From Panagrolaimus kolymaensis (lineage: Eukaryota; Nematoda; Chromadorea; Rhabditida; Panagrolaimidae), in assembly GCA_028622995.1 (NCBI GenBank), contig JAJQJQ010000021.1, forward strand, positions 3,658,001 through 3,722,000: a stretch of 64,000 nucleotides of DNA. The letters run 5' to 3'. Position numbers and translations under genes: made by a program. The notes beneath the pieces were generated by a model. It worked only from the letters and a program-made list of their open reading frames with translations. It made no database searches and was not told the DNA's origin. Below, in pieces: positions 45,385-57,271 of the stretch; the stretch's first letter is position 1; each line of letters starts with the position of its first letter.

Positions 45385-45997
45385 ATGATGATAGTATTTT
45401 GCATTTTCGGAAAGCGTAAATCGGGGAAAGATTATTGTGCAGAACTAATGAGATCAATTCTCAATGAAACTCATGGTCATGCTGAAATTAGAAGAATTTC
45501 AGATCCTCTCAAAGAAGAATATGCCTCTTTAAAAGGTTTGGATTCAGCTGACGAGCTAAAAACTTCTGGTCCTTTGAAAGAAGTTTATCGAGAAGAAATG
45601 ATTAAATTTGGTGAAGAAATTCGAGCTAAAGATTATGGATATTTTTGTCGGTAAAGTTTGTCATGAGTTATTATCTTTTTACTTTTAATCTTTCTCGTTT
45701 TTTAGGAAATGCCTCGAATCTCTTCCTCCATCAACCAAATTTCTTATAATCTCAGATTGCCGACGTCCAACAGATTTGGCTTATTTTAAATCAACTTTTA
45801 CTAAAGTTTTTGTAATTGAAATTCGAGCTAAACTTGATACTCGAATTCAACGAGGCTTCATCCATTGTTCTGAAATTGATGAAGCTGAAAGTGAATGTGC
45901 TTTGGATGATTTTCAAGAAGTTGATGCTGTTATTAATAATGACCAAAGAGAAGATTTAGAAAATCGCATTAAAATACTTTTGACTAAAATGGTTTAG
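45385..45997 (+). CDS. PMVK: Phosphomevalonate kinase (animal type)
   Basis: Two exons (45385-45650, 45706-45997), 185 residues, close to human PMVK (192). It has the family P-loop variant GKRKSGKDYC, the SDPLKEEYA and EEMIKFGEE segments, SDCRRPTDLAYF, and ESECALDDF near the C-terminus. The enzyme phosphorylates mevalonate-5-phosphate to the diphosphate in the mevalonate pathway. This type belongs to the nucleoside monophosphate kinase fold, not the GHMP fold of fungal ERG8. Start: two adjacent ATGs at 45385 and 45388. Confidence 0.92.
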
Positions 45998-46462
45998 AGC
46001 CGTTGAATAATTATTGTTGCTTAGTTGATACATACTTATCCCACATGTGTTAGATAATACTTACAGTAAATCTTATATATAACGGGTGATTCTAAATAAA
46101 GCTTTAATTTTTTGTTGTTGAAATTTGCTAAAATGTTATCCTAATAAACTAAATAAAATGGCGATTACTGCATTTTGGCTTACAATCAAACTCTTCCTTA
46201 TTTTTCGAAAGCATACATACCTCAAATAGTTCTTTCTCTTAAAGTAAAAAGGAAGGAAAGAAGAGAAAAAGCTATAGGCACTTAAAAAAATCAATCGATT
46301 GTGGCCATCGAAGAAGGACGGCAAAGGTCAGCAATAAAAGCAAAAGAAAGTGACCAACTTTATGGTTGTTTGTTGCCTCGTTTCCATTTCAAACAATTTC
46401 ATTTTTTTCCCTCTGCTTTTCTTTTTCTTTGATGACCGTTTTCATTTTTAACATTTCTTACA
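45998..46462. other. Intergenic spacer upstream of the pseudokinase gene
   Basis: AT-rich; holds the PMVK 3' UTR (an aataaagc signal near 46095) and the presumed promoter of the next gene. No coding region seen. Confidence 0.5.
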
Positions 46463-48882
46463 ATGAAAAAACTTAGCGTAAGTTTTTTATTTTTAACATA
46501 TAACTCTTAAACGAAGATTGTGGAAAACTTGGCCTTCATTTTCGGCTTTATATTTTAATCTTCTGAAAATTAACTTTCAATCCTCCACAGCTTTAAAGGT
46601 GCATCAAAGAAAAAAACTCCACATTTGTTTTTTGAAAATATAATCCAAAGTTTTTGAAAGTTTATTTTTTTAGTTACCAAATGACCGATATCGTCCAAAC
46701 GAAAAACTTATTGGCCCTTCACTTCCTAATATCATCGTTTATAAAGGATTGGTTGAAGAAAATAAAAATTCTATTTTAATTTGGAGGATTTTGGTTTGTT
46801 TCTTTTTTTCTTTCTAATTTTCTAAAAATCGAATATCTTTTTTTTATAGAAACCCACACAATCCGATATAAATTCATTAGAAAAAACTAAAGGTGTTTCA
46901 AAATTTCTTCAAATCATCGAAACATTTCAAAGTAAAGAAACCACTCAATTTTTTATTTCTGAATCTCCAAAATTAGGAACTTTGGCTGATTATGTTAAAC
47001 TTAATGGACCTTTAAATGAAATAACAATTCGATCCATTATGAATCAATTATTAGAAATTGCAGATTTTTTACAAAGAAATCAATTAGCTCATTTAGGATT
47101 TGATTGCGAAAATATTTTTGTTGAACCATCAACGGATGATGATGCTCAAGCTATCGTTGTGGTAAGTTATGTGCTTATAAGACACATTGAACTTTAGCAA
47201 GAAAAGAAAATATTTTTTATAGAAAGTGAGCCCATTTGGATTATTACAACATGATTGTAAATTTTGTAGTGAAAAAAGTGAATCTAAAAATTCCGATGAT
47301 ACTTTTTACACAACAGATTATTGTAAACACATTCGAGATTTATCTTTATCACTGCTAACAATAATGTTGAGTTTAATGCGAGGTCAAAAAAGAAAAGAAG
47401 CTCTCTTAGCTACTTCTGAACTTGCACAAGATGATCATCGTCGAGAAACTGAAGCCCTTGCAAATGAACTCATGCTTAAAGCTTTTTGTGGAAATGTTGA
47501 ATATTCTGTTGATTGTAAGTGTTTTAAATTTATGGTTAAAGCTGTAATATAGTTTTTTAGCTGATATTCGTTTCCCATTTAAATCTTTACTTGCTTTTAA
47601 ACACCATCATTTTTCACCTCGATCTTTAACTCCATCGACAAGCATCTCAGATATTTCTGAAAAATCAATTGCTTCAGCTCCAACTCAACCTGTGCCACCT
47701 CAACAACCTCCACCACCATTTCAACGAGCTCCATCCGAAGCTTATCAATCTCGAACTCCTTCAAGAACAGCAAATTCGTTTGGAATTGGAAGATCAGCAG
47801 CAAGTTTAAAATCAGCAAAATCAACAAAATCTTTAAAATCAGTGAAATCCCTTCGATCGTTGAAATCAGGAAAAAGTTGCAAATCCAATATTTCATATGC
47901 TGGAGCTCGATGGCCATTACCAAGATTGCCATCAATTGGACAACGAGTTTCAAGAGTAACTGAATATGGAAGAGTGAGTTTAAAATTTGAAGCAGCTGAG
48001 TATTTTAGTTCCTTATTTTAGTTTATTTATGAAGCAAATGGTAAAGCAATTTTTGAATACACAAATGGCACCGGGTTAGTTCAAGGCATTTGTGAAATTA
48101 TAAAAGCTGGAGATAAACAAAAAGTAATAAAAATTAACTTTATTGCTATTTTACAAAAATTTGAAATTTGTTTTTAGGTTCGCCTTTACAAACCTATCAA
48201 ATCCGGTCCCTTGCCTTCTCCATCAGGAGAGCTTATAAAAAGACACGAAATATTTGAAAAGGAATTTGATTCAATGAAAAAACTTGATTCAACAGCCATA
48301 TGTCTTTATCATATGATTTGTAACGATGTGGAAGCGTTCCTATCTCATACACCTGCTTGGATGTTACGTTCACCTTTTGCATTACAAAAAATTGTTGGAG
48401 TTATTATGCATAATGGTGATGTTCATTTAACTTTTGCTGATACAGGTTTGAATCTTATAAAAAAGCCAGCACACAATTATTGAAAACCCAAAATTTTAGG
48501 TTATGTTTATTGGCGTAAAAATGATTCACCTGAAATTGTATCAATGAATAATGGTCCTGAATTAGGTGATGAACAAATTGAAGTTTTTGAAGCCATTTCT
48601 ATGGTACTTGAAGCTCATCGAAGTGCATGGGTTGCGTATCCATTTATTCGAATGTTAAAAACAGATCTCACTTGCCATTTATCTTTTCCTACTCCTATAT
48701 TTCCTATTAATCCTTCTCAATGTCATCCCATGGTTCTTCTTCGTCAACCTCCTCCACTTCATTATAACACGGATGAACAATTTCTTGAAAGCTTAGAAGA
48801 GTTTAATCGAACTGCAGGCATTATTTCATATGGGAATCAAATACCATCAACAAGTGCAATCAAAAATGGAAATGGAAACTAA
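46463..48882 (+). CDS. Pseudokinase with polo-box-like C-terminus
   Basis: Eight exons (46463-46477, 46674-46793, 46850-47161, 47223-47514, 47561-47973, 48022-48123, 48178-48445, 48500-48882) give 634 residues. Residues about 1-250 follow a kinase fold, but the catalytic residues are gone. The HRDLKPEN position reads HLGFDCEN (H126-N133), DFG reads PFG (P153), and the VAIK lysine region reads ILIWRI. The alpha-F-like helix DLSLSLLTIMLSLMRG is kept. A Ser/Lys repeat linker follows (SLKSAKSTKSLKSVKSLR). The C-terminal half has polo-box-like strands (KIVGVIMHNGDVHLTFADTG, then an amphipathic helix VFEAISMVLEAH). This order resembles PLK4/ZYG-1, and the polo-box assignment is inference. It may be a scaffold paralogue of a centriole kinase. 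Exon 1 encodes only five residues. Confidence 0.7.
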
Positions 48883-49344
48883 AATTTGCCATAATAATTA
48901 CATAAAACTGAAAACTGAATCACTCTCAATATTTGTTTTTCTTTTTTTGTTTGTTGAAAATTTATTATATTTGTTAAACGCAATATTTTTAATAAATTAA
49001 ACTTTTTGGTTAAAATTAAAAAGCTTTTCGAAAAGTTAATTTATTAGTAATTTCCTCAAAAGCGCGCTATTAGAACATGTTCTCGAAGCTACATTAGTAC
49101 AGTATTGGACATTCTCCAGAAAAAAATGAAGCCTTTTGAACGAAGCCTTGTTTCATCAGCAGCTGCACTTTCTTTGATTTTTTGTTGATCCATTTTATTT
49201 CAAAATTTGCATACATTCATGCATTATCAACTATGTTTCATTTGATTTCTTCCATCCATTTTTTTGTTGCATTCGGGTGTTTTTCATTCTTTGCTGTAAG
49301 TTTGTGTCATCCTTTTGCAACATAATCAACGTTCAACATCAACG
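48883..49344. other. Spacer between the pseudokinase and phosphatase genes
   Basis: 3' UTR with AATAAA near 48988, then about 300 bp of AT-rich promoter. No further gene seen. Confidence 0.5.
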
Positions 49345-50711
49345 ATGACGACATCTATGGCAAAATCGATTGTAAATGGTACCGTATCTGCTGGAAAAAC
49401 TCAATTGCCTGGTCCTCCACCGCCTGCAACATCGCCATCTCAAGCATCTGTGATGAAAATATATCAAGGCTCCATTCTATCTGCTCCAACAACATTGGAT
49501 ATCAATTTATTTATTGATCGAATGATGAATATTGGTAAACCAAGTACAGGAATTTCAACATCAATAAGTGAACAAGATATTATGGATTTGCTTCTGGTTT
49601 CTAAAAATTTATTTTTGGAACAAGCAATGATGCTGGAATTGGGAACGCCTCTCTGCGTCGTTGGTGATATTCATGGTCAATTCAATGATTTGATGAGAAT
49701 TTTTGCAAAAGTTGGATTTCCAAATACCACAAACTATCTCTTTCTCGGTGAGTTGCTTTTACATACAAATTTTCATTGAACTAAACAACATGCTTTTTTA
49801 GGTGATTACATTGATAGAGGTCGAATGAATATTGAAACTATTTTATTGCTTCTTGCTTTTAAGGTTGGTTTTTTGTTTTCCTTTTACTTACTTATTTTAC
49901 TTCTCATATTTTAGGTCAAATATCCGAACAACTTCTTTCTCTTACGTGGTAACCATGAAACTCAACTCGTCAATCGTATTTATGGCTTTTATGAAGAATT
50001 GAATCGTCGCTATCATTCTGCTCGTTTATATACAACTTTTCAAGATGTCTTCAATTGTATGCCTCTTTCTGCACTCGTTGGTGAACGCATTCTCTGTATG
50101 CATGGTGGCTTGTCTCCCGATCTCTACAAAGGTGATTCATTGAAAATTCTCAAAGATTTAGCTCGTCCACTTCCTGTAAATATTCTTTTCCTTCTTTTCT
50201 TTTAGAAACTAACATAAGTTTTAGGATCCTCCAAATCCATCGCTTCCACTTGATCTTCTTTGGGCTGATCCTGATTTTGCAACAGATGAATTCAAATTTT
50301 CAATTCGTGGTGTTAGTTGCACATTTGGTATTAAAGTTGTCAACGCTGTTTGTCAAAAATATAATCTTGACCTCATTTGCCGAGCACATCAAGTTTGTTT
50401 TTATCCTGTTTTGCTACCATAATCTAATCTTAACTTTTAGGTTGTCCAAGATGGTTATGAATTTTTTGCATCTCGAAAACTTGTTACTATTTTCTCTGCT
50501 CCACATTATTGTGGACAATTTGATAATGCTGCTGCTGTTATGGTCGTTGATAAGAACCTTGCTTGTTCATTTCGAGTTCTTCGTCCTAAATTTCCTAATG
50601 CTAAAATCGTGAGTTTCACCACTTTTTCTAATGGTCTCAATTTAACCATACTTTTTTTTTCAGAAAAATACTGAACCTCAACAACTTACAACTTATCAAA
50701 AGTTGGCTTAA
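49345..50711 (+). CDS. PP1-like serine/threonine protein phosphatase
   Basis: Six exons (49345-49747, 49802-49863, 49915-50175, 50225-50392, 50441-50608, 50664-50711) give 369 residues. All PPP-family metal and catalytic motifs are present: [28 protein letters not shown] and [11 protein letters not shown]. The [13 protein letters not shown] segment places it near PP1. Differences from classical PP1 include GNHETQLVN (PP1: GNHECASIN), YCGQF (PP1: YCGEF) and a Pro/Ser-rich N-terminal extension of about 45 residues. It fits the nematode-expanded PP1-like groups, many of which act in the germline or sperm; the tissue is inference. The start is the first ATG after stops; an upstream coding exon is possible. 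Confidence 0.87.
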
Positions 50712-50791
50712 ATGTTTTTTATTTTGTATAATATTTGTGCTTTTGTTTTAACAAAATAAATTTTATTTAAAAAAATCGTAAAAAGGAATAT

Positions 50792-50879
50792 CCAGCCAGC
50801 CGGATTTGAACCAGCGACCTAAGGATGGCCATTAGCATTAAACTACAGTCCTCCGCTCTACCAACTGAGCTATGGCTGG
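50792..50879 (-). tRNA. tRNA-Tyr (GTA anticodon) with intron
   Basis: The reverse complement starts CCAGCCA and ends TGGCTGG, a full 7-bp acceptor stem. A box TAGCTCAGTTGG and B box GGTTCAAATCC are intact. Anticodon stem GAGGA pairs with TCCTT, and the loop reads CTGTAG, interrupted after position 37 by an intron of about 16 nt (tttaatgctaatggcc). Introns at this site are usual in eukaryotic tRNA-Tyr genes. Confidence 0.95.
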
Positions 50880-51220
50880 AATGGAGACGCGTTCACTAGA
50901 AAAAGAAAGGAAGAAAAATTTGACACTTTTTTGAAGAAAGCAATTGAACACCAACGCCTTCTTTTTTTTTCGCAAGTGCTTTAACATTTTTGGAAAGAAA
51001 ACAACCATCAATCAATCAGAAACATATGTTTTGTATTTGAATGTAGCGAGTTGTAATAACTCATGATAAATTTATAAACTACGCGTGATTACAAATCATC
51101 AACTACGTCTCTTCTATCAAAAAAATGAAATCAAAACAACTTTATAAACTTTATTAATTTTCACAAAATAGTTAAATTTATTACAAAACATGAATAAACA
51201 ACAATAACAAATAATCCTAA
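50880..51220. other. Spacer between tRNA-Tyr and the mARC gene
   Basis: AT-rich; tRNA upstream flank and mARC 3' UTR. No gene seen. Confidence 0.5.
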
Positions 51221-52514
51221 TTAAAGTGAAGTTGGCTTATATCTTATTAAAACTTTGTCACCAATTTTGATTTTACCAAATTTCGTTCCAACGCCATAAA
51301 CACCGAGAACAGGCGAATTTTGATATTTATCTCGAAGACGACCATTAGGAGCAAGCCGATATTCTCGAAGAGTTTTCAATGGTTGATATGTGAGATCCAT
51401 GACGCCAGTTTCAGGATTTACCGTAGTTAAGACGCATCTGAAATCGAAGAAAATTTTAAACCCATAAAGTTTTTTATAAACGATTTACCTTGTACAAGGA
51501 GAATAACATGTAAATTCAGTTACACCAATTTTAATTTGAAGCCATCGATCTTCTTCAAAAGGTTTTAAACCAGATATTGCAATAGTTGGTCGAAAATTTT
51601 TCATCGTTACTTGTTTGATACCATTTTCAGTAAGATGTTCATTAAGATCTTCAACGGATGATTCATTCATAAACATGAAAGCACCTTGATCGTGAAACAT
51701 TGGCTAAAACTATCGTAATTAGTAACATTTTTAAAAGTTAGATTCAGTCAGTTTTGTAAAGCAAAATCTTATTTCAGCCAAAGCATGATAAAGAAAGCTT
51801 ACAGTATCTTCCACTTCTGGAACTTGATTATTCCAATAAGAATCATCACTTTTCAAATCACGCTTTAGTGATAAAAATGGAGTAAAAAACAGGAGACGAA
51901 TTTGACGATTTTCTCCTGTTCCAAGATATTCTTCAATGAATTTTCCAACTTCGTCACCACAATCGAGACCTTCTTGTGGTTTATTGAAGATGCTAAACCA
52001 AGAAAAATTTTTGAGAAGATGAAAAAAAAGAAGTAATAACCTTGCAACCCTGATGTCATTTCGGCTGATGACTTCTTGAATGTTCACTTCAAACGTTTTG
52101 CCTTCGGGAGTTCGAAGATGCAATAATCCATCTTTGACTTCATTTTCAAGAATTACGAGTTTAGGATATTGTCTTCCTGATTGTAAAATGTAATCATGAG
52201 CTGCATCAACAACGATAAATTGACGATCATGATTTTCACCATAACGAGCTCCACGAGGTTCAGTTTCAATGAAATCAACCTCAAAAATATTTTTGGATGC
52301 GCTTAATTACAAAAACTTGAACAACGCTTACATTTAGCGGCTTACAAGATTTTACAGGATAAACAAACACCTTTGATACTTCACCAGCTTCGATGAAATC
52401 TGAATTCCAATAATTTGAGGCCGCTTTTTGTCGGCGATAATAAAGAAAATATGCTGCTGATATTAAAGCAGCGCCAGCTGCTATTGATGCAATAATTGGC
52501 TTTGAAAGAACCAT
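51221..52514 (-). CDS. mARC-type MOSC-domain molybdenum protein
   Basis: Five exons (52514-52332, 52279-52041, 51992-51803, 51703-51489, 51437-51221) give 347 residues, the length of mammalian mitochondrial amidoxime-reducing component. An N-terminal membrane anchor (IIASIAAGAALISAAYFLYY) precedes the MOSC beta-barrel domain (SKVFVYPVKSCKPLNV) and the MOSC domain (NFRPTIAISGLKPFEEDRW). The molybdenum-ligand cysteine lies in TRCVLTTVNP (C277). The family reduces N-hydroxylated compounds with cytochrome b5 and its reductase on the outer mitochondrial membrane. The second acceptor ends tgag rather than tttag, which is unusual, but the frame and conservation support it. Confidence 0.9.
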
Positions 52515-53132
52515 GTTTCTCTTTTTTTTAATGTGTTAAAAGTAAATAAAATAGATCGATCGGTGACAATTTTAAAGAAGTTATTTGGGAAAGCAAAAAA
52601 ATGGAGAACAAAAAAAGGAGCACACGCGGACATACGTGTGTTACCAACAAATTTATTTTTGGACTAAAAACAACAATGTCAGCATTTTTTTGTTGATGTT
52701 CTAACATTGGAAAAACATAACTTTCAGTTTATAGGATTGAAAAAATAAAGAATTATTTTGCACATATGTATGTATGTTCAAAAAATGGGAAGAGTTTAAT
52801 AATTTATTCGGCATGAATGTATCGGATAAAGAAGCAAAAATAAAATTAAAAATAATCATGAAATTGAAAGCATTGAACTAAAAATATTAAAGAGCTACCA
52901 AATACGCAAGCTTCAGTAGCATTTGCTTTGAAAATGCGCGCTTTGACGCAATTTCTAAACGAAACATTTCGAAAAAATAAAGCTTCACTGCTTTCCTATT
53001 TTCTTGGTTTTGGTTGTTTCATCAACTTGATTTTCTTCCTTCTGACGCATATGCTCTTCCATCGGGTTTTGTTGTTGTTGCTGATTTACCTTTATTTATC
53101 ATGCATTAATTGCTTGTATTTTATAGATTATC
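52515..53132. promoter_or_regulatory. Divergent spacer between the mARC and ZHP-type genes
   Basis: About 620 bp, AT-rich. An acceptor-like gtattttatag ends about 7 nt before the ZHP ATG. Open frames here are short and hydrophobic, probably chance. Confidence 0.45.
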
Positions 53133-54228
53133 ATGGATTGGGTTCATTGCAATCAATGCTTTAGGATTCCTGGAGGAAAAGAAAAGAGTACATTTTACCT
53201 TACATCGTGTGGTCATGTTGTTTGTAGAAAGTGCTCTCATCAAGGTAGGATTAAATATTATCGTTGTTTCTTATTTATTGCTTTCGTTTTTTAGATGAAA
53301 TCATGTCAACTCAACCTCGAGCTTGTGCAGTATGTAACAACGATGCAAAATGCATTGAGATTAATCGCAATCTCAAACCTGAAATGCAAATGTATTTTCG
53401 AAATCCTCAAGAATTGGCTGCTCAATATGCTACGAATATCAAAGCTGTACTCGATTTTCAAGAAAAACAACGATCTCGATTCATCAAACTCCAGCAAGAA
53501 AAGGTTAGAAATATTGTACGAATGATTCACTTTCGATTCTAATAATTATTAACTATTCAGTATGCAAAAGCTGTCAAATATGCCAAGGAATGCCATGCGT
53601 CAGCAAAGAAAACCGAAAAGTAAGCATTATCACTCTTTTTTTGTTGGAATGCGAGTGTTAATGCTACTATTATTTCAGAAAGTATATCCAAGAACAGAAA
53701 GAACTTCTGGATGAGAATGAAAAGCAAAAGTCTACTATCCAAGAAATGCAAGAAAGAGTGGAGCAACAAGCACGTGAAATTGAGCGGCTTAAGAAGCAAG
53801 GAATAAAAGGTAAGCCTTTCTCGTTTACACATATGTCTAATAATCATTTCACTTTTTAGGAGGTCGGCATCCAAGTCTCAACGGTAACACTCCAATCCTT
53901 CCTTTATCTTTCACCAATGTTCCTCATAGTACTCCTGCTGATGTAAGATTCTTTATTAACCTTGTTTTTTGATTTATAATTTCATTAATATTTTAGAGAG
54001 TTACTCAAGTGCGTACTAATGGCAAATCGACGACTCCTCTACAAGATCTCTTTGGTCATATGAATGATTCGGTGGTATCTTCTGATGTTGGAATTACAAC
54101 TCCAGTTATGTTGGGAATCTCAAAAAAGCCTAAACCAAATGTTTTTGGTAAAAAGTAAGTTCTTATTCATTTTTCCCATTACTAATATTATTTTTTTCAG
54201 CTCTCCTTTCAACCCATTATTTAATTGA
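53133..54228 (+). CDS. zhp-3: ZHP/RNF212-type RING protein (meiotic crossover factor)
   Basis: Seven exons (53133-53244, 53295-53503, 53561-53619, 53679-53809, 53860-53942, 53997-54154, 54201-54228) give 259 residues. It starts MDWVHCNQC, the characteristic beginning of this family, with a RING finger made of [13 protein letters not shown] and CAVC. A coiled coil follows (exons 3-4), then a Ser/Thr/Pro-rich tail ending SPFNPLFN. Family members (worm ZHP-1 to -4, yeast Zip3, mammalian RNF212) act at the synaptonemal complex as SUMO/ubiquitin ligase-like factors that mark crossovers. Which of the four ZHP paralogues this is cannot be settled from sequence alone. Confidence 0.85.
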
Positions 54229-54669
54229 ATCTTGTACAAACCGATGTTGTTGTAAATTGTTAATACCATAAATTTTTTAATCAACTTATTTTTAATGTTA
54301 TTTTAATAAATAAATTTTTTGTTTTTAAACTTTGTCTCTTATTACAAAACAGGTCATTGAAGTGAAATGACGAAAACGCAGGATCGATTTCAATGCATAT
54401 TCATACATATAACATCATTAGCCCAATACTAATTTGTTTATTGCTTTTTGCTGGCATACATTTGCTCCCAAGGTATACAATCAATGGTTGGGTCACATCA
54501 AAAGAATGGAAAAACAAAAATATGCAAAAACACTTGATTTGGTCAAAACAAAAAATATTCAAAAACTTGTTACAATCACATTTGATATTTTTCATTCTTT
54601 CATTTTATTGGTTGTGCAATTATTACCTCTTCTTTGGCTCTTGATTGAATAAATTTTTAATTTCAAAAT
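54229..54669. other. Upstream region of the HSP70 gene
   Basis: AATAAA of the ZHP gene lies near 54307. I looked for heat-shock elements (repeated nGAAn) before the HSP70 start and saw no convincing array, and no TATA box. Confidence 0.4.
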
Positions 54670-56295
54670 ATGGCTACTTCTCGAGCAATTGGTATTGATT
54701 TAGGTACAACTTATTCATGCGTTGGTGTTTTTGAAAATGGAAATGTGGAAATAATTGCTAATAATTTTGGTAATCGAACTACTCCATCCATTGTTAGTTT
54801 TGATGATGGTGAAGGAATTGTTGGTGAAGCAGCTAAAGAACAAATGCCCCGTTTACCTAAAAATACTATTTTTGCTGTAAAACGTTTGATTGGTCGTCGA
54901 TTTGATGATCCTTTGGTTAAAAAGGACATGAACGATTGGCCATTTTATGTTACATCATCGAATGGAAATGCTGCAATTAAAATTGAAACTGATAGTGAAA
55001 AAGACATTTATGTTCCAGAAGAAATTAGTGCTTTAATTTTAAATCATATGAAAAAGATGGCTGAATCATATTTGGGTCATTCTGTTTCTGATGCAGTTAT
55101 TACAGTTCCCGCATATTTTACTGATGCTCAAAGACAAGCTACCATTGATGCAGGAAAGATTGCAGGCTTGAATGTTTTACAAATTATTAATGAACCTACT
55201 GCTGCAGCATTAGCATATGGATTTAAAAAAGATAAAAAGGAAGAAATTTATCTTGTTTATGATCTTGGCGGAGGCACTTTTGATGTTTCACTCATCAAAG
55301 TTCATGATGGATATTGTCAAGTTCTCGCTGTTTCGGGTGATGATCATCTTGGTGGAGAAGATTTTGATCAACGTCTTATCAAATATTGCATTGAAGAATT
55401 CAAGCGTAAAGATAAATACAATGTTACTACCAATCCTCGAGCCCTTGCTCGTTTACGAAATGCTTGTGAAAAAGCTAAGCGAGTTTTAAGCTGCAAATCT
55501 TCCGCCACAATTTCATTGGATCTTGGTGATAATGATTTACAATGCAAAATTACTCAAGCTCGTTTTAATGAACTTTGTGCCGATCTCATTGAACGCACAA
55601 TTGCTCCAGTTAAAGAAGCATTAAATTTTGCTGGCATTGATAAAGCTGCCATCGCTGATGTCATTCTTGTTGGTGGTTCAACTCGAATTCCATTAGTTCA
55701 AAAAACTTTGAAAGAATTTTTTGATGGAAAAGAATTGAAATCTAATATTAATGCAGATGAAGCAGTTGCATATGGCGCAACCCTTCTTGCTGCTTATTTA
55801 ACTTCTTGCACAGATACAAGCATTAAAAATATTCGACTTCTTGATGTTACTCCTCATTCCCTTGGTATTAGTACTCGAGATAAAAATCATTCTGGAATGT
55901 TTGCAAAGGTAATTGAACGAAATACTCGATTCCCCGTTGAAAAAACCTGCCGTTTCACCACCACATATAATAATGAAACAAATATCAGCGTTCGAGTTTT
56001 TGAAGGAGAAAATGAATTTGTTGATAAAAATCGAATGCTTGGAAAATTTACTTTAGAAATCCCACCCGCTCCAGCTGGAAATCCATCAATTTTAGTTACA
56101 TTCAAAATTGATGAAAATGGAATTCTCAATGTTTCAGCTGTGGATCAAAAAAGTGGAAATGAAAATTCCATTAAAATTCATAATGATAAAGGCCGACTTT
56201 CTCAATCGGAAATTGTTCAAATGATTGAAGATATCAAAATTAATATTCTCGAAAATGAAGAAGAAGATGAAGGAGAAGAACCATTCATTTTTTAG
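54670..56295 (+). CDS. HSP70-family chaperone lacking the C-terminal lid
   Basis: Single exon, 541 residues; cytosolic HSP70 is about 640. The nucleotide-binding domain is complete: [49 protein letters not shown]. The phosphate-contact lysine is kept in VKRLIGR. The linker and beta substrate-binding domain follow ([42 protein letters not shown]). The frame then ends after about 30 residues with an acidic tail ([12 protein letters not shown]). The helical lid and the EEVD motif needed for TPR co-chaperones are absent. Lack of introns in an intron-rich region suggests a retrocopy. The reading frame is intact, so it may be functional. AATAAA is at 56411-56416. Confidence 0.9.
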   Translation: MATSRAIGIDLGTTYSCVGVFENGNVEIIANNFGNRTTPSIVSFDDGEGIVGEAAKEQMPRLPKNTIFAVKRLIGRRFDDPLVKKDMNDWPFYVTSSNGNAAIKIETDSEKDIYVPEEISALILNHMKKMAESYLGHSVSDAVITVPAYFTDAQRQATIDAGKIAGLNVLQIINEPTAAALAYGFKKDKKEEIYLVYDLGGGTFDVSLIKVHDGYCQVLAVSGDDHLGGEDFDQRLIKYCIEEFKRKDKYNVTTNPRALARLRNACEKAKRVLSCKSSATISLDLGDNDLQCKITQARFNELCADLIERTIAPVKEALNFAGIDKAAIADVILVGGSTRIPLVQKTLKEFFDGKELKSNINADEAVAYGATLLAAYLTSCTDTSIKNIRLLDVTPHSLGISTRDKNHSGMFAKVIERNTRFPVEKTCRFTTTYNNETNISVRVFEGENEFVDKNRMLGKFTLEIPPAPAGNPSILVTFKIDENGILNVSAVDQKSGNENSIKIHNDKGRLSQSEIVQMIEDIKINILENEEEDEGEEPFIF

Positions 56296-57271
56296 TTTCT
56301 TTGTAATATTTTCTCATTGAGCATTTGTTGCGTTTCTTTCTTTGTATGTATTTATTTATTATTGCATTTTTTTATTATTTTTTTCGATTGTGCTTTTACT
56401 CGATACGAACAATAAAATTATTAAAAATCCACAAAGTTTTTCTTAATGATATGAATAAAATTTGGATAAATTATTTACGATATGCTTGAAATAAATTTAA
56501 GGTGTAGTTATATGACTTGAAATGGTTGCATAAATCTTTTTAGGTTGTGGACCGCCTCGTAAAACCAAAGTTGAATCCGTTGAGCTGAATGAAAATTTGA
56601 TTGGAACTCCTCTCGCAACATCGTAAGCATTGAAGAAGATATTTTGTAAAGCTCATTGATATGGAGGTAAAAAAAGTTGGAATTTTTCCATCTGAATCAA
56701 ACCATTGTGTATCAATGAAAATATGGGCATGTGGCTCAGTACAGTACGACTTTGGCACCATTGCCCTTGCAAAATAAGGACATATGTGTGTATTTGTTTT
56801 TAAAATGACAAACGTTTTGATAACTAATATGTGGTGGTGGCTTCATTGAGTTTTGTTTTTAATTGAAATAAAAATCCATTTATCTTTATTTATTTTTTTG
56901 CTTTAATAGATAACATCTTTTTTACAAATACATAAACGTGCTTGAAACATTATTTCAAAACGGAATAAAACGAAAAAACAAAACTATGATTCAATCTAAC
57001 GCAATGCAAAATCCATATTTTAGTAAATATACCCAAAATTTCCTATTGGTATTATTTATTTAACAACAAAAAAATGAAAATTATTAATTATGCAAGCCGG
57101 GTGACATGGCTTCGTTTAAATCCTGTATTACATATTTTTACCAAATGAGAAAAAGTTTGAATGAATAATGAAAAAATTTACATAAAAATTTTAAACCGAC
57201 TTGAAACAATCATACATCATAATTTCATTCAGTTGTTGGTTGAATAACGACGAGTTAAATTCAACAAAGCT
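56296..57271. other. Intergenic region with a coding-like remnant
   Basis: After the HSP70 3' UTR, 56542-56618 looks like an exon (acceptor tcttttttag, donor tc|gtaagc) encoding [20 protein letters not shown] and a few more residues. Downstream, 56659-56775 has an ATG frame with KKVGIFPSESNHCVSMKIW. They do not join into one frame by obvious sites, so this may be a decayed gene. The rest is AT-rich. Confidence 0.35.

Noticed and set aside
47597..47953. Minus-strand open frame opposite the pseudokinase
   Set aside because: Antisense shadow of the Ser/Lys-rich linker exon.
52928..53164. Hydrophobic plus-strand frame before the ZHP-type gene
   Set aside because: Composition is explained by T-rich DNA, and it overlaps the true start region in another frame.
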